In this document: positions 1 to 6,958 of the stretch, piece by piece
Position numbering within the stretch: position 1 is the first letter of the stretch
How the letters are laid out: each line of letters starts with the position of its first letter
DNA from: an uncultured Olsenella sp.
GTDB taxonomy: Bacteria; Actinomycetota; Coriobacteriia; Coriobacteriales; Atopobiaceae
Length of the DNA stretch: 14,416 nucleotides
Direction of reading: 5' to 3'
Assembly: GCA_959598545.1 (NCBI GenBank)
Contig: CAUGFC010000042.1
Span: forward strand, 1-14,416
Notes under the pieces: generated by a model
Database searches by the model: none
Told to the model about the DNA's origin: nothing
What the model saw: only the letters and a program-made list of their open reading frames with translations
Made by a program: the position numbers and the translations under genes

Positions 1-1264
1 CCTCCGCCTCGCCGGAGAGCGTGTGGGTGGCGTAGGGGTCGAGGATGTCCACCATCTCGCGGGCGTCCCCGCCCTCGGCGACCTCGTCCACGACGATCAT
101 GTCGGCCGTGGGGCGGCCGGCGGCGTCGTAGTAGCGCAGGACGTGCTGGACGCCCGGGACCGTGCGCTTGTAGCCCTGCTCGGAGAGCTTGATCACCGGG
201 GTCCACGGCTCGTCCGCGCCGGAGCGGATGGCGGAGAGCTTGTAGACGCCGCCGAGCGAGGGCTGCTGGTCGCAGGTGGCGAGCTTGGTGCCCACGCCGA
301 AGGAGTCGATCGGGGCGCCCTGCGCGAGCAGCGACTGGATCGTGTACTCGTCGAGGTCGTTGGAGACGGAGATCTTGACGTAGGGAAGCCCGGCCTCGTC
401 GAAGGCGGCGCGGGCGTCCTTGGAGAGGCGCGCGAGGTCGCCCGAGTCCAGGCGCACGGCGGAGAGGCGCTCGCCGGCGGCCTCCATCTCCTTGGCCACC
501 GTCACGGCGTTCTTGATGCCCTGGTGGACGTCATAGGTGTCGAGCAGGAGCGTGCAGTTCTTGGGGCTGGAGGCGGCGAAGGACCGGAAGGCCTCGAGCT
601 CGCTCGGGAAGGCCATGACCCAGGAGTGGGCGTGGGTGCCGAAGACGGGGATGCCGTAGATCTTGCCCGCGAGGACGTTGGACGTCGAGGAGGCGCCCGC
701 GATGTAGGAGGCGCGGGCCACCGCGAGGCCGCCGTCCGGGCCCTGGGCGCGGCGAAGTCCGAAGTCGGAGACGGGACGCCCCTCCGCGGCGCGCACGACG
801 CGCGCGCACTTGGTGGCGACGAGCGTCTGGAAGTTCACGAGGTTGAGCAGTGCGGTCTCGATGAGCTGGCAGTCGATGACGGGGCCCTCGACGCGGACCA
901 TGGGCTCCCGACCGAAGACGAGCCGTCCCTCGGGCACGGCCTGGATCGTGAGGTCGAGCCGGTGGTTGCGCAGGTACTCGAGGAAGGCGGGCTTGAACAT
1001 GGGGCCGCCGCCGGGCGCCTGTATGCCCGCGAGGTAGGCGATGTCGTCGTCCTCGAAGACGAAGTTCTCCACGAGCTCGGCGATCTGGCCCGTGCCGCAG
1101 CACACGGCGTAGCCGCCACCGAAGGGATTGTCGCGGAAGAAGGCGTTGAAGCATGCCTGCGCGTCCACGAGCCCCGCCTCCCAGAACCCCTGGGCCATGG
1201 TGAGCTCGTAGAGGTCGGTGTTGAGGGAGACGTCGGTGGGCTTGGTGCGGTCGGTGAGGGACAT
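1..1264 (-). CDS. pncB: Nicotinate phosphoribosyltransferase (C-terminus off the left edge)
   Basis: This enzyme joins nicotinate to PRPP, with ATP hydrolysis, to give nicotinate mononucleotide, the entry step of cytoplasmic NAD salvage (Preiss-Handler route). About 421 residues are visible and the C-terminal end lies outside the window. The N-terminus carries the family signature TDLYELTMAQGFW (about residues 16-28). FRDNPFGGGYAV lies at about 43-54, a GTHAHS segment at about 209-214 holds the histidine region expected for the phosphorylated active site, and RLDSGDLARL follows further on. The ATG at 1264 is chosen because TAGGAGC lies just upstream and overlaps the stop codon of the preceding small gene, leaving a 9-base gap. 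That spacing suggests translational coupling as the last visible member of a minus-strand operon. The family call is secure. Full length cannot be judged because of the edge. Confidence 0.95.
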   Translation of the reverse strand, partial: MSLTDRTKPTDVSLNTDLYELTMAQGFWEAGLVDAQACFNAFFRDNPFGGGYAVCCGTGQIAELVENFVFEDDDIAYLAGIQAPGGGPMFKPAFLEYLRNHRLDLTIQAVPEGRLVFGREPMVRVEGPVIDCQLIETALLNLVNFQTLVATKCARVVRAAEGRPVSDFGLRRAQGPDGGLAVARASYIAGASSTSNVLAGKIYGIPVFGTHAHSWVMAFPSELEAFRSFAASSPKNCTLLLDTYDVHQGIKNAVTVAKEMEAAGERLSAVRLDSGDLARLSKDARAAFDEAGLPYVKISVSNDLDEYTIQSLLAQGAPIDSFGVGTKLATCDQQPSLGGVYKLSAIRSGADEPWTPVIKLSEQGYKRTVPGVQHVLRYYDAAGRPTADMIVVDEVAEGGDAREMVDILDPYATHTLSGEAE

Positions 1265-1273
1265 GGTCGGCTC

Positions 1274-1582
1274 CTATCCCAGGACGGTTACGGCGAGCCA
1301 GACGGCGGCGACGCCGACGATGGCGAGAATGACGATCTTCTGTCCGAGGGGCATCCTGAGGTCGTCGTCAGGCTCCATCAGCCTCCTGCCGCGCTCGAGA
1401 GCCTCGGCGGTGCGCAGATCGGCCTCGCGGGCGGCCTGCGCCTCAGCGCGCTGCGCGCGCAGGCGCTCCAGCTCGGCGCGCTCGGCGGCGTCCTTCTCGG
1501 CCTGCTGCCGTGCGGCCTTCTCGGCGCGCAGCTGCTCCAGCTCGGCGCGCTCCTCGTCGGTGAGGCGAGCGTGGTCTGCCAT
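1274..1582 (-). CDS. Small coiled-coil protein with C-terminal membrane anchor, unknown function
   Basis: I do not recognise a named family for this 102-residue protein. Residues about 8-65 are almost entirely Glu, Arg, Ala, Leu and Gln in heptad-like order (EERAELEQLRAEKAARQQAE and similar), which predicts a long charged coiled coil. A hydrophobic segment, about residues 81-102 (KIVILAIVGVAAVWLAVTVLG), predicts one C-terminal transmembrane helix, so the coiled coil probably projects into the cytoplasm. The start at 1582 follows a GGAGG ribosome binding site. The gene lies 37 bases after the radical SAM gene and 9 bases before pncB, so it is probably co-transcribed with them. Its clean start, its ribosome binding site and its position in the operon argue that it is real despite low sequence complexity. 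A tail-anchored scaffold role is only a guess. Confidence 0.75.
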   Translation of the reverse strand: MADHARLTDEERAELEQLRAEKAARQQAEKDAAERAELERLRAQRAEAQAAREADLRTAEALERGRRLMEPDDDLRMPLGQKIVILAIVGVAAVWLAVTVLG

Positions 1583-1619
1583 GGGTCCTCCGTCTGCTCG
1601 GGTCGGCAGTTGCCTACAG

Positions 1620-2603
1620 TTATACCGCTTGCGCGCCGGGCGTGGGCCCGAGTTCCGGCCCGTCGACGCCCGTGGCGTCGAAGGCGGGCACGAAGCTCTC
1701 CGAGACGGTGCCGCCCTCCTGCCACCAGATGCGCTCGAAGCCGAGGTCGTCGGCGTGACAGAGCACGATCTCGTACTCCTCGTCGGTGACGGCGCGCGCG
1801 AGCTCGCCGCCGGCGCGACGGCACGCCTCGTTCGGCGTGTACTGGTTCATGACCGAGAGGTCGACCTCGTTGCCCGTGATCTCCCAGACGCGGTCCAGCA
1901 CGGCGCACGAGTCGTCCGCGTGCCCGGGGAGCACGAGGTGGCGGACGATGATGCCGCGTCGCATGGCGCCGTCCGGCGCGACCTCGCGACCGCCGCCGGC
2001 GCGAACCGACTCGAGCATGGCCTCGAGCGCGAAGGCCGCGACCTCGGGATAGTCGGGGGCGCCGGAGAGCTCTGCGGAGAGCGCGTCGTCCGCGTACTTG
2101 AAGTCCGTGAGCCACACGTCCACGGCGCCCCCGAGCGCCGCCACGACCTCGGGGAGCTCGTAGCCCGAGGTGTTGCAGACGACGGGCAGCTCGAGCCCGG
2201 CCTCCCTGGCGAGCCCGACGGCCTCGCGGACCTGCGGCGAGAAGTGCAGCGGGGTCACCAGGTTGACGTTGAGCGCGCCCTGCGCCTGAAGCTCCAGCAT
2301 CATCTGTGCGAGACGACGCGCGGAGACGGCTACGCCGAAGCCCTCGCCCGAGATCTCGTGGTTCTGGCAGAACACGCAGCCGAGCGGGCAGCCCGAGAAG
2401 AAGATGGCGCCCGAGCCGGACTCGCCCGAGATCGGCGGCTCCTCCCAGAGGTGCAGCGCGCTTCTCGCCACGCGGAGCTCCGAGGTCATGCCGCACCGGC
2501 CGGCCCGCCCCTGCGACCGACGCGCCCGGCAGCGGCGCGGGCAGAGCTCGCAGGCGTCATAGGCGGAAGCGGCGAGCGGGTCCGCCGGGCGGGCGACGCT
2601 CAC
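1620..2603 (-). CDS. Radical SAM protein, PflX-like (COG1313 type)
   Basis: This 327-residue protein is a predicted radical SAM enzyme related to pyruvate formate-lyase activating proteins. The CxxxCxxC cluster motif is CPLGCVFC at residues 72-79 and would bind the SAM-coordinating [4Fe-4S] cluster. Upstream lies a second cysteine set, C18, C21, C25 and C37 (CELCPRRC, then GRCG), typical of the PflX-like group and likely to bind an extra cluster or metal. The physiological substrate of this group is not established. The GTG start at 2603 is chosen because it overlaps the stop of the upstream WecA-like gene in a GTGA arrangement and has GGGAGG about 9 bases upstream. A longer reading in this frame runs back inside the WecA gene and is a shadow. 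No glycyl-radical enzyme partner is visible nearby, so a classical PFL-activase job is not supported by context. Confidence 0.88.
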   Translation of the reverse strand: MSVARPADPLAASAYDACELCPRRCRARRSQGRAGRCGMTSELRVARSALHLWEEPPISGESGSGAIFFSGCPLGCVFCQNHEISGEGFGVAVSARRLAQMMLELQAQGALNVNLVTPLHFSPQVREAVGLAREAGLELPVVCNTSGYELPEVVAALGGAVDVWLTDFKYADDALSAELSGAPDYPEVAAFALEAMLESVRAGGGREVAPDGAMRRGIIVRHLVLPGHADDSCAVLDRVWEITGNEVDLSVMNQYTPNEACRRAGGELARAVTDEEYEIVLCHADDLGFERIWWQEGGTVSESFVPAFDATGVDGPELGPTPGAQAV

Positions 2604-3799
2604 GGGCGCCGCCTCCCGCGTCGACGGAGGCCGGAGCCGTGGATCTTCTCGGCCTCCTCCTCGAAGGCGTCGTCGGCGGGGGTGATCAGCTCGTCCTCGC
2701 CGGTCTCGGGGTCGTAGTGATGCAGGAGCACCGGCTCGAAGAGGTGCAGGTGGTGGGCGAAGGCGAAGGAGGCGCCCAGCAGCACGACGAAGATGAGGAT
2801 GCGCGGCATGGTGCTCACCTGCGTCATGACGAGCGAGCCCACGCACAGAAGCGCCGTCCACGCGTACACGAGCAGGGCCGCCTGGCGCTGGTCGAACCCC
2901 TCGGCGAGCAGGCGGTGGTGGATGTGGCCGCGGTCGGCGCGGCTGATGCCCGTGTGGCCGCGCAGGCGCCGCACGATGGCGGAGAAGGTGTCGATGATGG
3001 GCACCGAGGCGATGACCAGGGGCACGATGATCGTCGTGAGGCCGGCCACGCGCGTCACCGAGAGCAGGGAGACGGCGCCGAGCGCGAACCCGAGCGTGAG
3101 CGCGCCGGAGTCCCCCATGAAGACGGAGGCGGGGTGGAAGTTGTAGCGGAGGAAGCCCAGCGACGAGCCCGTCACGGCGACGGAGAGCGCCGCGGCGTCG
3201 AGGCGGCCGGCCAGGACCGAGAGCACGAACATGGTGAGGCTCGCGATGGCGGAGATGCCGGCGGCCAGGCCGTCGAGCCCGTCGATGAGGTTGATGATGT
3301 TCGTGTATGCCACCAGGTAGACGACCGTCACGGGATAGGCGATCCACCCCAGGCTGATGAAGCCGTACGCGAAGGGGTTGTCGATGACCCCGATCACGAG
3401 CCCTCCCGCGACCGCGAGCACGGCCGCGATCACCTGCCCTGCGAGCTTCTGGCAAGGCTTCAGGGAGTAGACGTCGTCGAGGACGCCGGTCACGAAGATG
3501 GCGAGGAAGGCGAGCACGAGCAGCCAGTAGTTGACCTGCAGGTGCGGCGAGGGGACGAGGACGACGGGCCAGCCCAGGAAGGTGGTCCCCAGGTACTGGA
3601 CAACGAAGGCGGCCACGATGCCGGCGAAGATGGCGACGCCGCCCATGCGCGGAATGGGCTTCTTGTTGATGCGGCGGGCGCTGGGGCGGTCGACGGCGCC
3701 GACGCGCACCGCGAGACGGCGGGCCAGCGGCGTCGTGACGAGGGCGACCAGCAACGACGAACAGAACAGGCAGAGGTAGGGTATCCAGTCAGGAACCAC
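2600..3799 (-). CDS. WecA/TagO-type undecaprenyl-phosphate sugar-1-phosphate transferase
   Basis: This membrane enzyme of glycosyltransferase family 4 (MraY/WecA superfamily) moves a UDP-sugar's sugar-1-phosphate, usually GlcNAc-1-P, onto undecaprenyl phosphate to start synthesis of a cell-wall glycopolymer. The 399-residue protein has many hydrophobic helices. Its motifs are DD at 108-109 (LDDVYSLKPCQKL), NLIDGLDGLA at 170-179, FMGDSG at 227-232 and HIHHRLL at 292-298. The last distinguishes WecA/TagO proteins from MraY. The C-terminal tail of about 35 residues is charged and probably cytoplasmic. The GTG at 3799 is the start because a strong AAGGGGGG ribosome binding site precedes it and the protein begins at the usual place. 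Longer readings add residues unlike the family. It is the first gene of the minus-strand block. The sugar substrate and final polymer cannot be told from this window. Confidence 0.9.
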   Translation of the reverse strand: MVPDWIPYLCLFCSSLLVALVTTPLARRLAVRVGAVDRPSARRINKKPIPRMGGVAIFAGIVAAFVVQYLGTTFLGWPVVLVPSPHLQVNYWLLVLAFLAIFVTGVLDDVYSLKPCQKLAGQVIAAVLAVAGGLVIGVIDNPFAYGFISLGWIAYPVTVVYLVAYTNIINLIDGLDGLAAGISAIASLTMFVLSVLAGRLDAAALSVAVTGSSLGFLRYNFHPASVFMGDSGALTLGFALGAVSLLSVTRVAGLTTIIVPLVIASVPIIDTFSAIVRRLRGHTGISRADRGHIHHRLLAEGFDQRQAALLVYAWTALLCVGSLVMTQVSTMPRILIFVVLLGASFAFAHHLHLFEPVLLHHYDPETGEDELITPADDAFEEEAEKIHGSGLRRRGRRRP

Positions 3800-3899
3800 C
3801 GTACCCCCCTTCCGCGCCTGGCTCCCGTATCCCGGCCATGATAGCGGAAACGACTCGTGCGTTGCACGGGAACGCCGACCAGAACGCACGCACACATTC

Positions 3900-3928
3900 A
3901 CTTTTGCCGAGAGAAACGCGCAAGTCAA
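3900..3928 (-). promoter_or_regulatory. Possible promoter for the wecA-like operon
   Basis: On the minus strand TTGACT (3928-3923) is followed after 17 bases by AAAAGT (3905-3900). The -35 element matches the vegetative consensus at five of six positions but the -10 is weak. A start near 3893 would give a leader of about 95 bases before the GTG at 3799. The divergent 6S RNA promoter lies just beside it. Confidence 0.35.
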
Positions 3929-3953
3929 GACTGGTATCTCCCGACGGGTGACC

Positions 3954-3959
3954 TATAGT
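3954..3959 (+). promoter_or_regulatory. -10 element of the putative 6S RNA gene
   Basis: TATAGT lies 6 bases before the first base of the closing stem of the structured RNA at 3966, which is the right spacing for a transcription start at about 3965-3967. No good -35 hexamer is visible at 16-18 bases upstream, so this rests mainly on the position of the -10 element relative to the RNA. Confidence 0.45.
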
Positions 3960-3965
3960 GGGGTT

Positions 3966-4134
3966 GTCGTTCCCCTGCGGGCAAACTGGGTGAACCGACA
4001 AGCGTTACTTGGGAGTCCGATATCTCGTGTTCAGTACGGAGATTCCCCGTTGCTGGGAAAGCCGGAACGCGCGATGGGGACACCCACCTTATGAGAGGTG
4101 GGTTCATTGACGCACCGCAGGGGGCGACTTTTTG
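3966..4134 (+). ncRNA. ssrS: Putative 6S RNA
   Basis: 6S RNA mimics an open promoter and binds the housekeeping RNA polymerase holoenzyme, damping transcription as cells leave rapid growth. About 165 bases here fold in that pattern. The ends form a closing stem: GTCG (3966-3969) pairs with CGAC (4125-4128), and CCCCTGCGG (3972-3980) pairs with CCGCAGGGG (4115-4123). A run of five T follows at once, so the closing stem also serves as terminator. A 7-bp hairpin CCCACCT/AGGTGGG (4083-4102) lies on the 3' side, where 6S RNAs often carry a hairpin in the central bubble. The segments GAGTCCGATATCTC and GGGAAAGCCGGAAC resemble parts of E. coli 6S as I remember it. No convincing protein-coding frame with a ribosome binding site covers this interval. 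A covariance-model search against the 6S family would settle the call. Confidence 0.72.
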
Positions 4135-4142
4135 TGTCGGCG

Positions 4143-4172
4143 TTGACAACCGGGCGCCGGATTGCCAAAATA
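4143..4172 (+). promoter_or_regulatory. Promoter of the tRNA-Ala gene
   Basis: A perfect -35 hexamer TTGACA (4143-4148) is followed after 17 bases by CAAAAT (4166-4171), with TG at 4163-4164 forming an extended -10. Transcription would start near 4178, about 14 bases before the mature tRNA end. It lies directly behind the T-run that ends the putative 6S RNA, so the two RNA genes appear to be separate units. Confidence 0.7.
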
Positions 4173-4191
4173 GCCAACGCGCGATGCGCCT

Positions 4192-4267
4192 GGGGACGTA
4201 GCTCAGCTGGGAGAGCGCTGCCTTCGCAAGGCAGAGGCCGGGGGTTCGAATCCCCTCGTCTCCACCA
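4192..4267 (+). tRNA. tRNA-Ala (anticodon CGC), CCA encoded
   Basis: A complete 76-base cloverleaf. The acceptor stem is GGGGACG with CGTCTCC, the anticodon stem is CTGCC/GGCAG around the loop TTCGCAA, and the T-arm is GGGGG TTCGAAT CCCCT. The anticodon CGC reads the alanine codon GCG. The acceptor stem carries the G3-U70 wobble pair, the main identity element for alanyl-tRNA synthetase, which confirms the assignment. The 3' CCA is encoded. Confidence 0.97.
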
Positions 4268-4277
4268 GGTACCTTAC

Positions 4278-4315
4278 GGGCGGGTGTCCTTCTCGGGCGC
4301 CCGCCCTTCTCGTTT
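4278..4315 (+). terminator. Intrinsic terminator after tRNA-Ala
   Basis: A 12-bp stem (4278-4289 with 4295-4306, one G-T pair near the middle and one near the loop) closes a 5-base loop TTCTC and is followed by the pyrimidine-rich tail TTCTCGTTT. It begins 11 bases after the tRNA CCA end. The ABC ATPase gene on the other strand ends at 4336, so the stem may also help stop that transcript, although no T-run is seen on that side. Confidence 0.8.
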
Positions 4316-4335
4316 GCGGGCTGCCGCCGCCGGCC

Positions 4336-5142
4336 TCACGCGTAGGAGCCGCGCAGGGAGTACCAGCCGCACGCCTCCCCCACCACGAGCGGCACGTCGA
4401 AGAGCTCGCTCATGACCTCGCTCGTGAGCAGGTCCGCCTTGGCGCCGTCGGCGAAGACCTCGGCGTCCTTGATGAGCAGGACGCGGTCGATCTCCGGGAT
4501 GATGTCCTCGGGGTAGTGGGTCACCAGCACGACGGAGCGCCCTTCGGCGGCGAGCGTGCCCATGGTCCTGCGGACGTGGTACATGCCCTCCGGGTCGAGA
4601 CCCGTGCACGGCTCGTCGAAGATCAGCACCTGCGGGTCGCGCACGAGCTCGCGCGCCACGAGAACGCGGCGCACCTGGCCGGTGGAGAGCGTCATCACGT
4701 CACGGGTCGCAAGGTCGGCGATGCCCAGGCGCTCCAGGGCGTCGGCGGCGAGCGCACGGTCCCTCTCGCTCACGTCACCGCGCAGCGGGACCCCCAGCGT
4801 GCCGAACAGACCCCCCACCACGATGTCCATGACGGGGAGGTGCACGCGCACCTGGTCGTGCATCGTGGAGCTCACGATGCCGAGCGTGCGCTTGATGTCG
4901 GCGAGCTGCGGACGCTCCTGGCCGCGGAAGCGAACCGGCGGCTCCTCGCGCCACAGGGGGAACACCTCGCGGGTGAGCAGCTGGATGAAGGTCGACTTGC
5001 CCGCGCCGTTGGGGCCGAGAAGGGCCACGTGCTCGCCCTCGTCAAGGGTGAAGTCACCCACGTGAAGGATGGTCTTGCCGCCGCGCACCACGCTCGCGTC
5101 ATGGATCTGGAACAGCGGGGTCGTCTGCTCCGCGTCGCTCAT
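4336..5142 (-). CDS. Stand-alone ABC transporter ATP-binding protein (COG1119/ModF-like)
   Basis: A 268-residue ABC ATPase with one nucleotide-binding domain. Walker A is GPNGAGKST (43-51), the signature is LSTGQ (152-156), Walker B is VLIFDE (172-177) and the switch histidine is in VLVTHY (H209). The Q-loop region reads VSSTMHDQ instead of having the usual glutamine, a variation I associate with the ModF/YlmA-like group. The substrate is unknown: no permease or binding protein is encoded beside it, so it either partners with a distant permease or is not a transporter component. The ATG at 5142 is chosen because AAGGGAG precedes it. The longer frame upstream lacks a ribosome binding site and runs into the promoter region shared with divergent ilvA. 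The ABC fold is certain and the subgroup is moderate. Confidence 0.88.
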   Translation of the reverse strand: MSDAEQTTPLFQIHDASVVRGGKTILHVGDFTLDEGEHVALLGPNGAGKSTFIQLLTREVFPLWREEPPVRFRGQERPQLADIKRTLGIVSSTMHDQVRVHLPVMDIVVGGLFGTLGVPLRGDVSERDRALAADALERLGIADLATRDVMTLSTGQVRRVLVARELVRDPQVLIFDEPCTGLDPEGMYHVRRTMGTLAAEGRSVVLVTHYPEDIIPEIDRVLLIKDAEVFADGAKADLLTSEVMSELFDVPLVVGEACGWYSLRGSYA

Positions 5143-5185
5143 GGGGCTCCCTTCTTCGGACGGCGCCCGATGCGCGCCGCAAGGA

Positions 5186-5200
5186 TTACTATAGGTAAAT
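5186..5200. promoter_or_regulatory. Possible overlapping divergent -10 elements between the ABC ATPase and ilvA
   Basis: The only AT-rich patch in the 97-base divergent gap. On the minus strand it reads TATAGT (5193-5188), the same hexamer as the 6S RNA -10, and would give a leader of about 40 bases for the ATPase gene. On the plus strand it reads TACTAT (5187-5192), a possible -10 for ilvA. Neither direction has a clear -35, so this is tentative. Confidence 0.3.
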
Positions 5201-5239
5201 CGTGCCGCGACGCGGCCAGCCGTCACAAAGGAGTTTCAC

Positions 5240-6460
5240 ATGGCAGAGATGCTCACGCTCGAGGCCTTCGAGGAGGCGTCCGAGAAGGTCCGCGAGGTCA
5301 CGCTCGAGACCAAGCTCGTGGAGAGCCCGCACTTCTCGGCGCAGACGGGCAACCGCGTGTGGCTCAAGCCGGAGAACATGCAGCGCACGGGCGCCTACAA
5401 GGTGCGCGGCGCCTACTACAAGATCTCGACCCTCTCGCCCGAGGAGCTGGGCCGCGGCATCGTCACCGCGAGCGCCGGCAACCACGCCCAGGGCGTTGCC
5501 TTCGCCGCCACGCGCGCCGGGGCGCGCTCCGTGGTGGTGATGCCCGAGACCACGCCGCTCATCAAGGTCGAGCGCACCAAGCACTACGGCGCCGAGGTCG
5601 TGCTGCACGGCGACGTCTACGACGAGGCGTGCGACGAGGCGATGCGCCTCGCAGAGGAGGAGGGCTACACCTTCATCCACCCGTTCAACGACCCGTGCGT
5701 CTCCACCGGCCAGGGCACGATCGCCATGGAGGTCGTCCAGGAGCTGCCGCTCGTGGACACGATCCTCGTGCCGGTGGGCGGCGGCGGGCTGGCCTGCGGC
5801 GTGGCAACCTTCGCCAAGCTCTACAACCCCAAGATCCGCGTCATCGGCGTGGAGCCCGAGGGCGCGCCCTCGCTCACGGCGGCGCTCGAGGCGGGGCGCC
5901 CCGTGAAGCTGCCGAGCGCCAACACCATCGCCGACGGCACCGCAGTCCTGGAGGTGGGCGACAAGGTCTTCCCGTACCTGCAGGAGAACCTCGACGACGT
6001 CATGTGCGTGCCGGACGACGAGCTCGTGGTCGCGTTTCTCGACATGGTCGAGAACCACAAGATGATCGTGGAGAACTCGGGCCTGCTCACCGTGGCGGCG
6101 CTCAAGCACCTGCCTGCGGAGAACAAGCGCGTGGTCTCCATCCTCTCCGGCGGCAACATGGACGTCATCACGATGAGCTCGGTGGTGCAGCACGGCCTCA
6201 TCATGCGCGACCGCATCTTCACCGTGAGCGTGCTGCTCCCCGACCGCCCCGGCATGCTCGTGCGCGTGGCCTCCACCATCGCGGAGCAGAACGGCAACGT
6301 CATCAAGCTCGAGCACAACCAGTTCGTCTCGACCAACCGCAACGCCGCCGTGGAGCTGCGCGTCACGATCGAGGCCTTTGGCACCGAGCACAAGCACCAG
6401 ATCGTGGAGGCCCTCAAGGCAGCCGGCCTCACCCCCACCCTCGTCCAGACCTCGCTGTGA
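5240..6460 (+). CDS. ilvA: Threonine ammonia-lyase with C-terminal ACT domain
   Basis: This PLP enzyme deaminates threonine to 2-oxobutanoate, the isoleucine-specific precursor. The 406-residue protein has the PLP lysine K54 in GAYKVRGA, SAGNHAQG at 78-85, and the phosphate-binding glycine loop GGGGL at 180-184. One ACT domain, from about residue 328 (FTVSVLLPDRPGML), forms the C-terminus. This is the shorter single-ACT architecture of about 400 residues, not the E. coli IlvA layout with two ACT-like units, so its effector response may differ from classical isoleucine inhibition. The ATG at 5240 follows AAAGGAG. A biosynthetic role is inferred from the nearby ilvD, ilvB, ilvN and ilvC. The stop codon TGA (6458-6460) is also the first three bases of a REP-like repeat, so the repeat overlaps the end of the gene. 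Confidence 0.95.
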   Translation: MAEMLTLEAFEEASEKVREVTLETKLVESPHFSAQTGNRVWLKPENMQRTGAYKVRGAYYKISTLSPEELGRGIVTASAGNHAQGVAFAATRAGARSVVVMPETTPLIKVERTKHYGAEVVLHGDVYDEACDEAMRLAEEEGYTFIHPFNDPCVSTGQGTIAMEVVQELPLVDTILVPVGGGGLACGVATFAKLYNPKIRVIGVEPEGAPSLTAALEAGRPVKLPSANTIADGTAVLEVGDKVFPYLQENLDDVMCVPDDELVVAFLDMVENHKMIVENSGLLTVAALKHLPAENKRVVSILSGGNMDVITMSSVVQHGLIMRDRIFTVSVLLPDRPGMLVRVASTIAEQNGNVIKLEHNQFVSTNRNAAVELRVTIEAFGTEHKHQIVEALKAAGLTPTLVQTSL

Positions 6461-6488
6461 GACAATGGGGACAGGCTCATTTGTCTCA
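6458..6488 (+). repeat. REP-like palindrome, copy 1 (overlaps the ilvA stop codon)
   Basis: A 31-base imperfect palindrome with arms TGAGACAA and TTGTCTCA around an asymmetric core beginning TGGGGACAGG. This copy has T at position 9 and a unique C at position 18, where the other four copies have T. Its first three bases are the stop codon of ilvA. It shares GCTG on the left and TTC on the right with copy 2. Confidence 0.95.
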
Positions 6489-6520
6489 TTCAAAGTTTGT
6501 TGATGAACGGAGGCGTTCGC

Positions 6521-6919
6521 ATGGATACCGCACATCTTGACGCGCTGCCCGAGGTGCGCGCGAACTTTCCCTTTGACCTAGCGGACGGCGAGAAGGTCAT
6601 CTTTGCCGCGCCCCTCTCCTGCTTTGGTACGGAGGAGGACACCTTCCTCGGCGGAAGCCAGTCGAAGCTCTGCCTCACGAACCGTCGCCTCGTCGCAAAC
6701 AACACCGTCGGCCTGTGGACCGTGGACCTCGCGGATGACGTCGTTGGCGCCGAGCTCGTCAAGCGCGGCGGGTTCCTCTCGAACGCGGTCGTCCGCGTTG
6801 ACCTCGCGGAAGAGCTCGTCTACGGCGGCGCCCGAGACGGACAGGGCACACTGCGCGGCTTCCGCTTCTACCTCAAGCCAAAGGACGGCGCGCGCCTGGC
6901 CGCGCTTCTGTGTGGGTAG
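6521..6919 (+). CDS. Hypothetical protein with PH/GRAM-like fold
   Basis: A 132-residue protein that I cannot name with certainty. Its central part, LCLTNRRLVANNTVGLWTVDLADDV (about 55-79, quoted here only to show the pattern 'LTNRRL' followed by 'LWTVDL'), resembles bacterial PH- or GRAM-like domains, in which a short beta-strand with LTN-R-L is typical. There is no signal peptide or membrane segment, so it should be cytoplasmic. The ATG at 6521 is chosen because GGAGG sits 7 bases upstream. Upstream TTG/ATG codons in the same frame (6497-6505) lack a ribosome binding site and almost touch the repeat. It is followed after 39 bases by another small gene and the pair may be one unit. The pair lies between two same-orientation repeat copies, which could make it a movable or recently placed segment. 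Nothing links it to amino acid synthesis. Confidence 0.7.
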   Translation: MDTAHLDALPEVRANFPFDLADGEKVIFAAPLSCFGTEEDTFLGGSQSKLCLTNRRLVANNTVGLWTVDLADDVVGAELVKRGGFLSNAVVRVDLAEELVYGGARDGQGTLRGFRFYLKPKDGARLAALLCG

Positions 6920-6958
6920 CGCCGCGGGCGTCGGCCGTCTAAACGTCTAGGAGGACCC

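Noticed and set aside
23..1789. Long plus-strand open frame opposite pncB and its neighbours
   Set aside because: It is antisense to a clear nicotinate phosphoribosyltransferase, rich in Gly, Glu, Val and Arg from complementary high-GC codons, and shows no family motif or ribosome binding site.
3966..4134. tmRNA, SRP RNA or RNase P RNA instead of 6S
   Set aside because: There is no tRNA-like end or tag reading frame for tmRNA, no GGAAG-type SRP tetraloop arrangement, and the length is far too short for RNase P. The fold is a single long bulged rod.
4516..6540. Long plus-strand open frame across the ABC ATPase and ilvA
   Set aside because: It crosses a divergent promoter region and shadows two well-supported genes in other frames. 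The translation is low-complexity Arg/His/Gly-rich.
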